Notes under the pieces: model-generated
What the model was told of the DNA's origin: nothing
Database searches by the model: none
Seen by the model: the letters and a program-made list of their open reading frames with translations, nothing else
Shown here: positions 56,182 through 64,000 of the stretch, piece by piece
Layout: every line of letters begins with the position of its first letter
How positions within the stretch are numbered: position 1 is the first letter of the stretch
NCBI RefSeq assembly: GCF_027568395.1
Contig: NZ_JANKZL010000010.1
Coordinates: 204,690-268,689, forward strand
DNA from: Aminobacter sp. HY435
GTDB lineage: Bacteria > Pseudomonadota > Alphaproteobacteria > Rhizobiales > Rhizobiaceae
DNA: 64,000 bases
Reading direction: 5' to 3'
Made by a program: the position numbers and the translations under genes

Positions 56182-56643
56182 ATGTCCAAGGCTGCGCAAA
56201 CCCAGGCTCATTTTGGCAGACAGCTGCTTGTCGTCGCCCGGCTGTGGCGGCGCGCGGCCGACGCAGCACTTGACGATTGCAGCCTGTCCCACGCCACGGC
56301 AATGCCGCTCGTCGCGCTCTCCAGGCTGGGCGACGACATCCGCCAGGGCATCATCGCCGACCATCTCGGTTTCGAGGGGCCATCGCTGGTGCGCATCGTC
56401 GACCTGCTGGTCGCGGATGGGCTGATCACGCGTGGTGGCGATCCCGGCGACCGGCGTGCCAAAATCCTGTCCCTGACCGATGCCGGACGGGCGCGCGTGG
56501 CGGAGATAGAACTCATCCTGGCGCGGCTTCGCATGGCACTTCTGGCGGACGAGGACGAGCGCGCGCTTGAAGTGGCTGTCGGTGTGATGACCAGGCTCGA
56601 GGAGCGGTTGCTGGCAATCGATCCTGACGAGGACCAGCGCTGA
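56182..56643 (+). CDS. MarR-family transcriptional regulator
   Basis: A 153-residue winged-helix regulator (LSHATAMPLVALSRLGDDIRQGIIADHLGFEGPSLVRIVDLLVADGLITRGGDPGDRRAKILSLTDAGR) with the MarR wing DPGDRRAKILSLT. The ATG at 56182 is preceded by an AT-rich stretch and no ribosome binding site; it may be leaderless. Divergent from gcd across 162 bp, so it may control gcd or only itself. Related to the SlyA/MhqR type; ligand unknown. Confidence 0.88.
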   Translation: MSKAAQTQAHFGRQLLVVARLWRRAADAALDDCSLSHATAMPLVALSRLGDDIRQGIIADHLGFEGPSLVRIVDLLVADGLITRGGDPGDRRAKILSLTDAGRARVAEIELILARLRMALLADEDERALEVAVGVMTRLEERLLAIDPDEDQR

Positions 56644-56673
56644 TCGGGGAACTGGCGCAGGAGGGCAGGCAGC

Positions 56674-57093
56674 TTACGCCTTCTTGGCTTTGTCCGCCTT
56701 GGCGCGAGCGCGCGCATCCGCTTTGCCCGGCAGTTTCGCCAGGTTGAAGGCAATCGCGGCGCGCACCAGCGCCTTCAGGGCGTCCTCGTCGACGGCGTCT
56801 CCCTCGAAGACATCGATCGCCCGCCATACCTTGCCGCCGAAGCCGTTGTTGAAGACATTGTCAGGGTCGGGCAGGCTGGCGCCGTGGGAAAAGGTCAGCT
56901 TGACCTTGTCCTTATGGGCATTGCCGACAGCGATGATGCCGCCGCGCGACCATACCGGGCTTCCCATCCACTTCCACTCCTCTGATATTTCCTTGTCGGC
57001 AGCGAGGATGGTCTGGCGAAGTTTGGCCAATGTCTTGCCGCGCCAGTCGGTCAGGCCTGATATCAGCTGGTCGATCTGTTCAGATGGTGTCAT
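56674..57093 (-). CDS. DUF1801 (YdhG-like) protein
   Basis: A 139-residue protein of the DUF1801/YdhG group (LISGLTDWRGKTLAKLRQTILAADKEISEEWKWMGSPVWSRGGIIAVGNAHKDKVKLTFSHGASLPDP). A Lys/Ala-rich tail (KADARARAKADKAKKA) follows. The function is not established; iron-chaperone-like folds occur in the family. The ATG at 57093 has AGGA 8 nt upstream; an ATG at 57117 is in frame. The 254-bp gap beyond its start shows no clear feature. Confidence 0.83.
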   Translation of the reverse strand: MTPSEQIDQLISGLTDWRGKTLAKLRQTILAADKEISEEWKWMGSPVWSRGGIIAVGNAHKDKVKLTFSHGASLPDPDNVFNNGFGGKVWRAIDVFEGDAVDEDALKALVRAAIAFNLAKLPGKADARARAKADKAKKA

Positions 57094-57347
57094 TGGATGG
57101 TCCTGCTTCCTGGTCATGCCGCCCGCGAGGACGGCAAAGCGGCGGCCAGAATATGGGATCGGACGCAAGCAGCAATAGGCCAGCGGCCGAATAACCGTGG
57201 GGTGCGAAGGCTCGCCGTTTAGACCAACCATGGATGTGGCGGTCCGGGTGATGCAGCCCTCTGGTTTCGCCAGTGGCCGGAGGCCTCGGTCTTTGCAGCA
57301 TGCGCCGTTCTGTGGTTTGGCTGGACGAACGCGGAAGGAACACGAAC

Positions 57348-57917
57348 ATGGCACAGAGCGAACGCGAAAAGATGGCCGCCGGCGCGTGGTACAACTGCGT
57401 CGATCCCGAACTCGATGCCCTGCGCCTCGCTGCCGCCAATGCCATCTTCGAACACAATTCGTTGCCGCCTTCGGCGCGCGGCGACATCGCGCCCGCCTTG
57501 CGCGACTTGCTCGGCTCGAGCCGTACAGGATGCCGCATCGAGGCGCCCTTCCATTGTGCCTACGGTTTCAACATCCATCTTGGCGAGGGCGTGTTCATCA
57601 ATGCCGGCTGCACCATCCTCGACACGGCCCCGGTGCGCCTCGGCGAAGGCACCATGTTCGGTCCCAACGTGCAAATCTATTGCCCGGAGCATCATCGCGA
57701 TGCGCAGTTGCGACGCGCCGGGCTCGAAATCGGCCGGCCGGTCGAGATTGGGGCGAATGTCTGGATCGGCGGCGGCGCGATCATCCTGGGTGGCGTCAGC
57801 ATCGGCGCCAACGCCATCGTCGGCGCTGGCTCCGTGGTGACGAAAAGCGTGCCGGAGGGCGTCACCGTAGTCGGCAATCCGGCGCGGCCGATACGCTCAA
57901 CCGGTTTTGTTGTCTGA
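57348..57917 (+). CDS. Sugar O-acetyltransferase (maltose/galactoside type, NodL-like fold)
   Basis: A 189-residue acetyl-CoA-dependent transferase with the left-handed beta-helix. Typical blocks are EREKMAAGAWYNCVDPELDALR at the N-terminus, GYNIHLGEG-like GFNIHLGEGVFINAGCTILD, and the active histidine in YCPEHHRDAQLR (about 109-120). The C-terminal coils read GANVWIGGGAIILGG. The same family includes NodL, LacA and Maa; which sugar is used is unknown. AAGGA precedes the ATG. Confidence 0.9.
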   Translation: MAQSEREKMAAGAWYNCVDPELDALRLAAANAIFEHNSLPPSARGDIAPALRDLLGSSRTGCRIEAPFHCAYGFNIHLGEGVFINAGCTILDTAPVRLGEGTMFGPNVQIYCPEHHRDAQLRRAGLEIGRPVEIGANVWIGGGAIILGGVSIGANAIVGAGSVVTKSVPEGVTVVGNPARPIRSTGFVV

Positions 57918-57974
57918 AACAATCATTCCTGAGATTGACAGCCACTTCGGCGGGCTTCATATCGGAGGTGTTAA

Positions 57975-58666
<692 letters not shown>

Positions 58667-58717
58667 GGCGATCGAACCGACCCGGCTCTCGCTGGGGGAG
58701 GGATGGCAGCGGGAACG

Positions 58718-58758
58718 TCACCCCCACCCCTAACCCCTCCCCACAAGGGGGAGGGGGA
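58718..58758. repeat. Half-copy of the phnJ-type palindromic repeat
   Basis: CACCCCCACCCCTAACCCCTCCCCACAAGGGGGAGGGGG-like sequence related to the arms at 9420-9541: the CCTCCCCACAAGGGGGAGG core is shared. It lies between ribH2 and the GFA gene and may serve as a terminator hairpin for ribH2. Confidence 0.7.
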
Positions 58759-58861
58759 CGGCTCGTCGCCGTTTATGACCAGTCTCATCGAAAGCAAGGC
58801 CGTGGCTCTATGCTTCGGAACGCGGGGGTGCAGGATGCGCGGAGTATCCAAGGGGGCTGCC

Positions 58862-59329
58862 ATGTCGTCCATTCCGCTTCCGCTCAAGGGCGCCTGCCGC
58901 TGCGGCCGCGTCGAGATCGAGGTGTCCAAGGCGCCGATCTGCACTGCCGCCTGCCATTGCCCGGGCTGCCAGAAGATGTCGTCCTCGGCCTATTCGCTGA
59001 CGGCGATGGTGCCGGCGGATGGCTTTGCGGTGACGAAGGGCGAAACCGTCATTGGCGGCCTGCATGGGGCCGACCTGCACCATAATTTTTGCGATCACTG
59101 CAAAACCTGGATGTTCACGCGCGTCGCGGGCGTTGACTGGTTCGTCAACGTCAGGCCGACCATGCTGGAAGAGACGGGGTGGTTCCGGCCGTTCATCGAA
59201 ACCTTCACGCGCACCAAGCTGGCTTTCGCAGAGACTGGAGCGGTCAGGAGCTTTGCGGAGTTCCCCGCCATGGAGGAACTCGAGCCACTGATGAACGAGT
59301 ACCAGGCCTGGGCCGGGACCGCGGCCTAG
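58862..59329 (+). CDS. GFA-family (glutathione-dependent formaldehyde-activating-like) protein
   Basis: A 155-residue zinc protein of the GFA/CENP-V family. The cysteine pattern is CRCG near 12-15, CHCPGCQK near 31-38 and CDHC near 77-80, as expected for two structural zinc sites. The family includes S-hydroxymethylglutathione synthase (Gfa), but most members have unknown roles. AGGGGG precedes the ATG. Its stop codon directly abuts the stop of the convergent HxlR gene. Confidence 0.87.
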   Translation: MSSIPLPLKGACRCGRVEIEVSKAPICTAACHCPGCQKMSSSAYSLTAMVPADGFAVTKGETVIGGLHGADLHHNFCDHCKTWMFTRVAGVDWFVNVRPTMLEETGWFRPFIETFTRTKLAFAETGAVRSFAEFPAMEELEPLMNEYQAWAGTAA

Positions 59330-60022
59330 CTATGGCACCTTGCGCGCCATCGGCGCAAAGGTGCTGAGGCCGAGCCATGCCTGCATGGCGCGTGCGATCT
59401 GGTCGTTGCCGTCGAGTTCGAGGCGTCCGGAATCGAGCTCCTGGTTGAGCTTGGACAGGCCCATCCACACCGACGTCATGCTGCGCAGCGACCCCCTGAC
59501 CTCCAGATCGATATCGAAACCGGGATCGGAGTTGCACAGGTCGACCGCCCCGTCATCGACGACCAGCCACCAGTTCTGCTGGGATTTCGCCACTTCGGGG
59601 TACAGAAAGTGAATCGTGCAGCGTTGTGGTGGCAACGGTTCGGGATTGAGGTTGCGCCTCATGTCCCACATCAGCAGCGAAGGGTCGAGATTCCTGAGGG
59701 TTAGCTGGCTTTCGACCCAGCGATGACCCCATTCGCCGAGACCAAGGATGATCGGCCGCAGATCCTCTCCGGCGTCCGTCAGCCGGTATTCGAACGTGCC
59801 TGCAGCGCCGCGCTCGGTCTGGATCACGCCGGCGCGCTCGAGTTCCTTCAGACGCTTCGACAGCAGCGCCGGCGACATTCTCGGCACGCCGCGGCGCAAG
59901 TCGTTGAAACGGCTCGATCCCATCAGCATTTCGCGCACCACAAGTGCTGTCCAGCGGGTACACAGCACCTCGGAGGCCATCGAAACCGGGCAAAACTGGC
60001 CGTATCCGCCGCGATCGCTCAT
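59330..60022 (-). CDS. HxlR-family regulator with C-terminal ligand-type domain
   Basis: A 230-residue protein, about twice the length of a plain HxlR regulator. The N-terminal winged helix (about 5-95; FCPVSMASEVLCTRWTALVVREMLMGSSRFNDLRRGVPRMSPALLSKRLKELERAGVI) is followed by a domain (about 120-225) with an SCP2/sterol-carrier-like pattern (DPGFDIDLEVRGSLRSMTSVWMG). AGGGAG lies 8 nt before the ATG. Divergent from the acyl-CoA dehydrogenase gene across 138 bp, which it probably regulates; a lipid-like ligand is possible. Confidence 0.87.
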   Translation of the reverse strand: MSDRGGYGQFCPVSMASEVLCTRWTALVVREMLMGSSRFNDLRRGVPRMSPALLSKRLKELERAGVIQTERGAAGTFEYRLTDAGEDLRPIILGLGEWGHRWVESQLTLRNLDPSLLMWDMRRNLNPEPLPPQRCTIHFLYPEVAKSQQNWWLVVDDGAVDLCNSDPGFDIDLEVRGSLRSMTSVWMGLSKLNQELDSGRLELDGNDQIARAMQAWLGLSTFAPMARKVP

Positions 60023-60160
60023 CTCGCATCGCTCCCTGGGGAATTGGCGATGATAGCGCAAAAGTTGTGCTCGCGCACCGGTACAGTTCCTGAACTGGAC
60101 CCGGCGGCGGGTTGGCGCAATTCTCCGTCCCGGCCTGCCGGTCAACCAGGAGACGACTTG

Positions 60161-61333
60161 ATGAGAAGTCTTGAAAACAGTGCGATGGCAGCAGCAGCCG
60201 TGACGATTCCGGTGCCGACCGATGTCGTGGGTGCAGCCCACGATCTGGCGCCGATCCTTGCCGAACGTGCTCCCAAGTTCGACGAGAACGACCGCTTCGT
60301 CGCGGACAATTATGTGCTTTTGAGAGAAGCCGGACTGATCGAAGCCGGCGTGCCGCTCGAACTGGGCGGCGGCGGCGCCGAAGTCCGCGAGCTTTGCGAA
60401 ATGCTGCGCATCATGGCACGGTCCTGCGGCTCGACCGCGTTGGCCTTCGCCATGCACACGCATCAGGTGGCGATCCCTGCCTGGCGCTGGCGGCACCAGA
60501 AAGTCGCAGCGGTCGAGCCGCTGCTGAAGCGGGTGGCGACGGAAAGGCTCATCCTGCTGTCGAGCGGCGGGTCGGACTGGATTGGCGGGTCCGGCAAGGC
60601 CGAGAAGGTCGAAGGCGGATACCGCATCACCGCGCGCAAGGTATTCACCTCGGGCGCGGTTGCGGGCGACATCCTGATGACCGGCGCGATCCTGTGCGAA
60701 GAGGATGGCAACGAAAAGGTCATCCATTTCGGCGCGCCGATGCGCGCAGCGGAAGTCAGCGTCATGGACAACTGGCATACGCTCGGCATGCGCGGCACCG
60801 GCTCCAACGATGTCGTCATCGACGGGCTGTTCATTCCCGACGCCGCGGTGGCGTTTTCGCGTGTGCCGCGGCAATGGCACCCGGTGTTCCAGACCATCGC
60901 CACCGTTGCCTTCCCGCTGATCTATGCCGTCTATCTCGGCGTTGCCGAAAGCGCGCGCGACATCGCGGTCGAGATCGCCAGGAAGAAGCCGCACAGTGAG
61001 AACGTGCTCAATCTTGCCGGGCGCATGGACACGTCCTTGCGGGCCGCCCAGCTTGCTCACCGCTCGATGGTCGAGGCGGTCGAGCGCGACACGCCGTCGG
61101 CGGAAAGTGTCAACGACGTGATGATGGGCCGAGCCCTCGTTGCCCGCCATGGTCTCGAAGTCGTCGACCTCGCCATGGAGCTTGCCGGCGGCTCGTCGTT
61201 CTACCGCGATCGCGGACTGGAGCGGCGCTTCCGCGACATGCAGGGCGCGCGGTTCCACCCACTGCAGTCTGGACCGCAGGCACAATATGCCGGCGCAATG
61301 GCGCTCGGCCTGCCGGTCAACGGCATCTTCTGA
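60161..61333 (+). CDS. Acyl-CoA dehydrogenase family protein
   Basis: A 390-residue flavoprotein of the acyl-CoA dehydrogenase superfamily, in the branch that includes DszC/HpaH-like monooxygenases and IBD-like enzymes. Blocks are LAERAPKFDENDRFVADNYVLLREAGLIEAGVPLELGG, RKVFTSGAVAGDILMTGAI (flavin-contact region) and DNWHTLGMRGTGSNDVVIDGLFIPD. The usual catalytic Glu cannot be placed with certainty. AGGAG lies 8 nt before the ATG. The substrate is unknown; the neighbouring regulator gives the only clue. Confidence 0.85.
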   Translation: MRSLENSAMAAAAVTIPVPTDVVGAAHDLAPILAERAPKFDENDRFVADNYVLLREAGLIEAGVPLELGGGGAEVRELCEMLRIMARSCGSTALAFAMHTHQVAIPAWRWRHQKVAAVEPLLKRVATERLILLSSGGSDWIGGSGKAEKVEGGYRITARKVFTSGAVAGDILMTGAILCEEDGNEKVIHFGAPMRAAEVSVMDNWHTLGMRGTGSNDVVIDGLFIPDAAVAFSRVPRQWHPVFQTIATVAFPLIYAVYLGVAESARDIAVEIARKKPHSENVLNLAGRMDTSLRAAQLAHRSMVEAVERDTPSAESVNDVMMGRALVARHGLEVVDLAMELAGGSSFYRDRGLERRFRDMQGARFHPLQSGPQAQYAGAMALGLPVNGIF

Positions 61334-61390
61334 GCCAGATTTCGGTCGCCGCTTCGCGCGGCGGCCGATCCGCGCCGGATTTCCGGTCGC

Positions 61391-62233
61391 TCAGGTTGCA
61401 GACAGCGCGCGATATCGGCGCGAGCCCTTCAGTTCCGAACCGTCGGCGGTGCGGATGCGATAGTCGCCGTCGCCCGTCGGTATGATCTCCACCACCTTCT
61501 CCTTGTTGACGATGCGCGAGCGATGCACGCGGGCAACTTCGACGCCAGCCTCGCTCAATTGCTGTTCAAGCGCCGACAGGCCGATGCGGGCGAGGTGGGT
61601 CCGCCCGTTGGCGCGGATATCGACATAATTGCCCGCCGCCTGCGCCCATTCCAGGGTCCTTGCATCGAGGAAGAGCGTGCGCCCACCGGATTTCAATGTC
61701 AGCCGTCCGGTCCGGCGCGCTTCGGCGCTGGCCACCGCTGCCTCGCGGCGATTTTCCTCGATGGCCCGCATCAGGGTCAGCAGCAGCACGATCAGCGCAT
61801 AGGGCAGCACGTCCTTGCGGTATTCGTAGATCATCGCGCCGAGCGGATCGTCCCAAAAGCCATAGGGGCGGTTGAGCATGCTGCTGAACAGGGCCATCCG
61901 CAGCACGGTCATGATTGCGACATGCAGCGCCGAAAAGATGATGCTGCCGACAATGTGGGCGATCAGCGTTCGGCCCCAGCAGTCTGGATCGACGGGAAAT
62001 CGGCGCTCGTAAAGCGCCGCCAACGGCACCAGCGCGATCAGGACGAGGTTGCTTGAATATTCCAGCAGCCACGGCTCGCGCCGATCGAGCGCGCGGCTCT
62101 GCTGGGCCGCATCGTCGAGCAGGGACGAGGCGTTGACGAAAGCGATGGCGAGGAAAAACAGGCCGGCCACCAGCGTGACGCGCCACAGGACGCGGCGGTC
62201 GATCTCGGCATCGCTGAGGATATGCCTTTCCAT
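61391..62233 (-). CDS. LytTR-type transcriptional regulator with four-helix membrane domain
   Basis: A 280-residue protein. The N-terminal half has about four membrane helices (about 18-36, 58-76, 93-115, 140-160). A LytTR DNA-binding domain (about 175-275; LTLKSGGRTLFLDARTLEWAQAAGNYVDI, FARVHRSRIVNKEKV-like VARVHRSRIVNKEKVVEI, YRIRTADGSELKGSRRYR) follows. It should bind DNA from the membrane and sense an envelope or membrane signal. Divergent from the acyltransferase gene across 202 bp, a pairing I have seen in alphaproteobacteria. Confidence 0.88.
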   Translation of the reverse strand: MERHILSDAEIDRRVLWRVTLVAGLFFLAIAFVNASSLLDDAAQQSRALDRREPWLLEYSSNLVLIALVPLAALYERRFPVDPDCWGRTLIAHIVGSIIFSALHVAIMTVLRMALFSSMLNRPYGFWDDPLGAMIYEYRKDVLPYALIVLLLTLMRAIEENRREAAVASAEARRTGRLTLKSGGRTLFLDARTLEWAQAAGNYVDIRANGRTHLARIGLSALEQQLSEAGVEVARVHRSRIVNKEKVVEIIPTGDGDYRIRTADGSELKGSRRYRALSAT

Positions 62234-62435
62234 TGGCCGCAATTGATGCCGCAAACCTGCTTTCGGTGAAAGCCGTCCCGGGATTTTTCGTCCCCGCCGC
62301 GCCGCCGCTTGTCCCAAAAATGCGGCCGTGCATGCCACTTGCCCCACCCGTCCGCCATTGGCACCGGCGCGATGGGGCTCTGCTGAAGCTGCTGCTAGTC
62401 ATTTGGCGACGGAATCATCGGCCGGGAGATCGCAG

Positions 62436-63641
62436 ATGAATGCCACAGCGACCATGTTGCTTGATGCAGCTACAACGCCGCGCCGCCACGACCTCGATTG
62501 GCTGCGTGTCATCGCCCTTGCACTGCTCATTTTCTACCATGTCGGCATGGTCTACGTGACGTGGGATTTCCATATCAAAAGCGCGCATGCAGGCCCGTTG
62601 ATCGAACCGGCGATGCTGGCGGTCAATCCGTGGCGGCTGATGCTGCTGTTCTTCATTTCGGGCGTCGCCCTGCGATTTGCCCTCGCCAGGGTCGCGCTCC
62701 GCCAGTTCCTTTTGCGACGTACCTTGCGGCTGTTCGTCCCAATCGTCTTCGGCATGGTGGTGGTGGTGATGCCGCAGGCCTATGTCGAGTTGCTCTGGAA
62801 GGGCGAAATCGAGCCGGATTTCGCGACGTTCTATCTCAGCTATCTGAGTCCGAGACAGGAGTTCTCGATCATCACCCCGACCTGGAACCATCTCTGGTAT
62901 GTCGTCTACATCATGGTCTACACGCTGGCGGTGGCAGCCATGCTGCCGGCGCTCCGCCGGCTCGACGGGCCGAGCCAGCGCCTGTTTTCGTGGCTCGCAG
63001 CTTCCCCCTGGGGGCTGTTGACCCTTCCTGCCTTGCCGTTCCTTGCGTATCGGCTGCTGCTCGATCCCATCTTCCCGACAACCCACACGTTGATCGACGA
63101 CTGGGCGACGCATGCCCATGCGCTGACGATCTTCGTGTTCGGCTATCTCTGTGCCCGCAGCGCTGCTTTCTGGCATGGCGTCGACAGGACGCTGGGCCGG
63201 GCCTTGGCGCTCGCCGCAACGCTTGGCTTCGTGCTCTTGTGGCTAAGGCTCAACGCAACGACCAGCGATCGGATGTTGCTCGAGGCGGTGCCTGGACTGC
63301 GTGTATTCTACGCCTGGGCGGTCATCATGGCGTTGCTCGGGCTCGCCCAGCGCCATCTCGACAAGCCGGGCAGGGCGCTCGACTACCTGAACCAGGCGAT
63401 ATTTCCCTGCTACATCCTGCACCAGACGCTGATCATCGTGATCGGTTATGCGTTGCTGGCATGCGCGCTGCCGGCGTGGGTGGAAGCGGCGTTGGTCACG
63501 TTCGGCACGGTCGCGGGCTGCGTGGTGCTGTACGAAATCGTGCGGCGCATTGCGCTGGTGCGGCCGCTGTTCGGTCTGCCCTACCGCAGTGCTTCAGGCC
63601 AGCGCCGGGCCACGGTCTGGCTGCCTGTGCCACGCGGCTAG
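62436..63641 (+). CDS. Acyltransferase-3 family membrane protein (OpgC-like)
   Basis: A 401-residue membrane protein with about ten helices. The family start RRHDLDWLRVIALALLIFYHVGMVY carries the catalytic-type histidine (about residue 34), followed by a conserved Arg-rich loop (FLLRRTLRLFVPIVFG) and FPCYILHQTLIIVIGY near the end. Such proteins transfer acyl groups to extracytoplasmic glycans, including glucans in the OpgC group. GGGAG lies 8 nt before the ATG. Regulation by the divergent LytTR protein is probable. Confidence 0.88.
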   Translation: MNATATMLLDAATTPRRHDLDWLRVIALALLIFYHVGMVYVTWDFHIKSAHAGPLIEPAMLAVNPWRLMLLFFISGVALRFALARVALRQFLLRRTLRLFVPIVFGMVVVVMPQAYVELLWKGEIEPDFATFYLSYLSPRQEFSIITPTWNHLWYVVYIMVYTLAVAAMLPALRRLDGPSQRLFSWLAASPWGLLTLPALPFLAYRLLLDPIFPTTHTLIDDWATHAHALTIFVFGYLCARSAAFWHGVDRTLGRALALAATLGFVLLWLRLNATTSDRMLLEAVPGLRVFYAWAVIMALLGLAQRHLDKPGRALDYLNQAIFPCYILHQTLIIVIGYALLACALPAWVEAALVTFGTVAGCVVLYEIVRRIALVRPLFGLPYRSASGQRRATVWLPVPRG

Positions 63642-63702
63642 CGCCGGCTGCTTGAGCCGGCGCAAAGGCGCGCATTCGTCCGGGGGTGGTTGCGGGAGAA
63701 TT

Positions 63703-63735
63703 GCCAAGGGCGACGCATCGCGCGCCGCCCTTGGC
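63703..63735 (-). terminator. Probable terminator after fhs
   Basis: A perfect 10-bp stem (63703-63712 with 63726-63735) just past the fhs stop. The tract after it on the minus strand is only AATTCTCC, so termination strength is uncertain. A second hairpin (63641-63663) follows the acyltransferase gene on the other side. Confidence 0.55.
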
Positions 63736-63741
63736 GTGGTC

Positions 63742-64000
63742 TCAGAACAGGCCTTCGATCTGTCCCTGTTCGTTGAGGAAGATCTTCTCCGAGGATGGTG
63801 CCCTTGGCAGGCCTGGCATGGTCATGATCTCGCCGCAGATGGCGACGACGAAGCCGGCGCCGGCCGACAGCCGGACCTCGCGCACCGGCACCACGTGGTC
63901 GGTGGGCGCGCCGCGCAAGTTGGGGTCGGTCGAAAACGAGTACTGGGTCTTGGCCATGCACACCGGCAGGTGGCCGTAGCCGGCGGCTTCCCAGGCATGG
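63742..64000 (-). CDS. fhs: Formate-tetrahydrofolate ligase (3' part)
   Basis: Only the C-terminal ~85 residues lie in the window; the gene continues past the right edge. The reading [23 protein letters not shown], then [48 protein letters not shown], is the conserved end of the enzyme that makes 10-formyltetrahydrofolate from formate with ATP. Confidence 0.93.
   Translation of the reverse strand, partial: HAWEAAGYGHLPVCMAKTQYSFSTDPNLRGAPTDHVVPVREVRLSAGAGFVVAICGEIMTMPGLPRAPSSEKIFLNEQGQIEGLF

Noticed and set aside
59330..61285. A 651-codon minus-strand frame covering the acyl-CoA dehydrogenase gene
   Set aside because: Only its last 230 codons are the HxlR gene, which has its own ribosome binding site and start. 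The rest is the antisense of the dehydrogenase and shows no domain.

Overview
The window reads as chromosomal DNA of a GC-rich alphaproteobacterium of the order Hyphomicrobiales (Rhizobiales), most like the Phyllobacteriaceae (Mesorhizobium/Aminobacter group). The evidence is the set of lineage-typical genes: CtrA, SciP, ChpT and an EipA-type protein close together, a fused anthranilate synthase TrpE(G) behind a trpL leader peptide, a RibH2-type lumazine synthase behind an FMN riboswitch, and two kinds of short intergenic palindromic repeat common in rhizobial genomes. The assignment is by recognition only; no database search was possible.

Left part (1-14.2 kb): a phosphonate module. phnC-phnD-phnE-phnE and a DUF1045 gene run leftwards. 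A second leftward unit holds phnG-H-I, then phnJ-K-L and a hexapeptide transferase, with phnF divergent. Each unit has a good Pho-box candidate, so phosphate starvation probably controls both. Two insertions disturb the C-P lyase unit: a hicAB toxin-antitoxin pair lies antisense between phnI and phnJ, and a palindromic repeat has become the last ~46 codons of phnJ. A Tim44-like gene and gltS sit between the two units.

14.3-21.5 kb: a Tad-type von Willebrand protein, then a ROK regulator with a near-perfect dyad over its ribosome binding site, a nitrate/sulfonate-type ABC transporter and a sulfatase without a signal peptide. Together they look like uptake and cytoplasmic cleavage of a sulfate ester. 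A tRNA-Met with a strong promoter follows.

22.4-33 kb: housekeeping genes (Gfo/Idh oxidoreductase, mnmA) lead into a cell-cycle neighbourhood: sciP, a FliJ-like gene, ctrA, a lone receiver, chpT and eipA. Five GANTC (CcrM) sites cluster upstream of ctrA. 33-42.4 kb is a mixed stretch of regulators, a glutathionyl-hydroquinone reductase-like protein, hydrolases and a TPR regulator.

42.6-53.5 kb: leuA with a Leu-rich leader peptide and hairpin (putative attenuator); an AbrB-type membrane protein divergent from a TctC-type binding protein; a metal cluster made of a Tat-exported two-domain multicopper oxidase translationally coupled to a ZIP permease with an extra extracytoplasmic domain, behind a 13-bp inverted repeat, with a CDF exporter convergent; then trpL-trpE(G) with promoter, leader and terminator visible. 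53.3-64 kb: an MFS remnant, membrane-bound PQQ glucose-type dehydrogenase, MarR, an acetyltransferase, the FMN riboswitch and ribH2, GFA, HxlR, acyl-CoA dehydrogenase, a LytTR regulator divergent from an acyltransferase-3, and the 3' end of fhs. The multicopper oxidase-ZIP pair is the best candidate for an undescribed functional unit.
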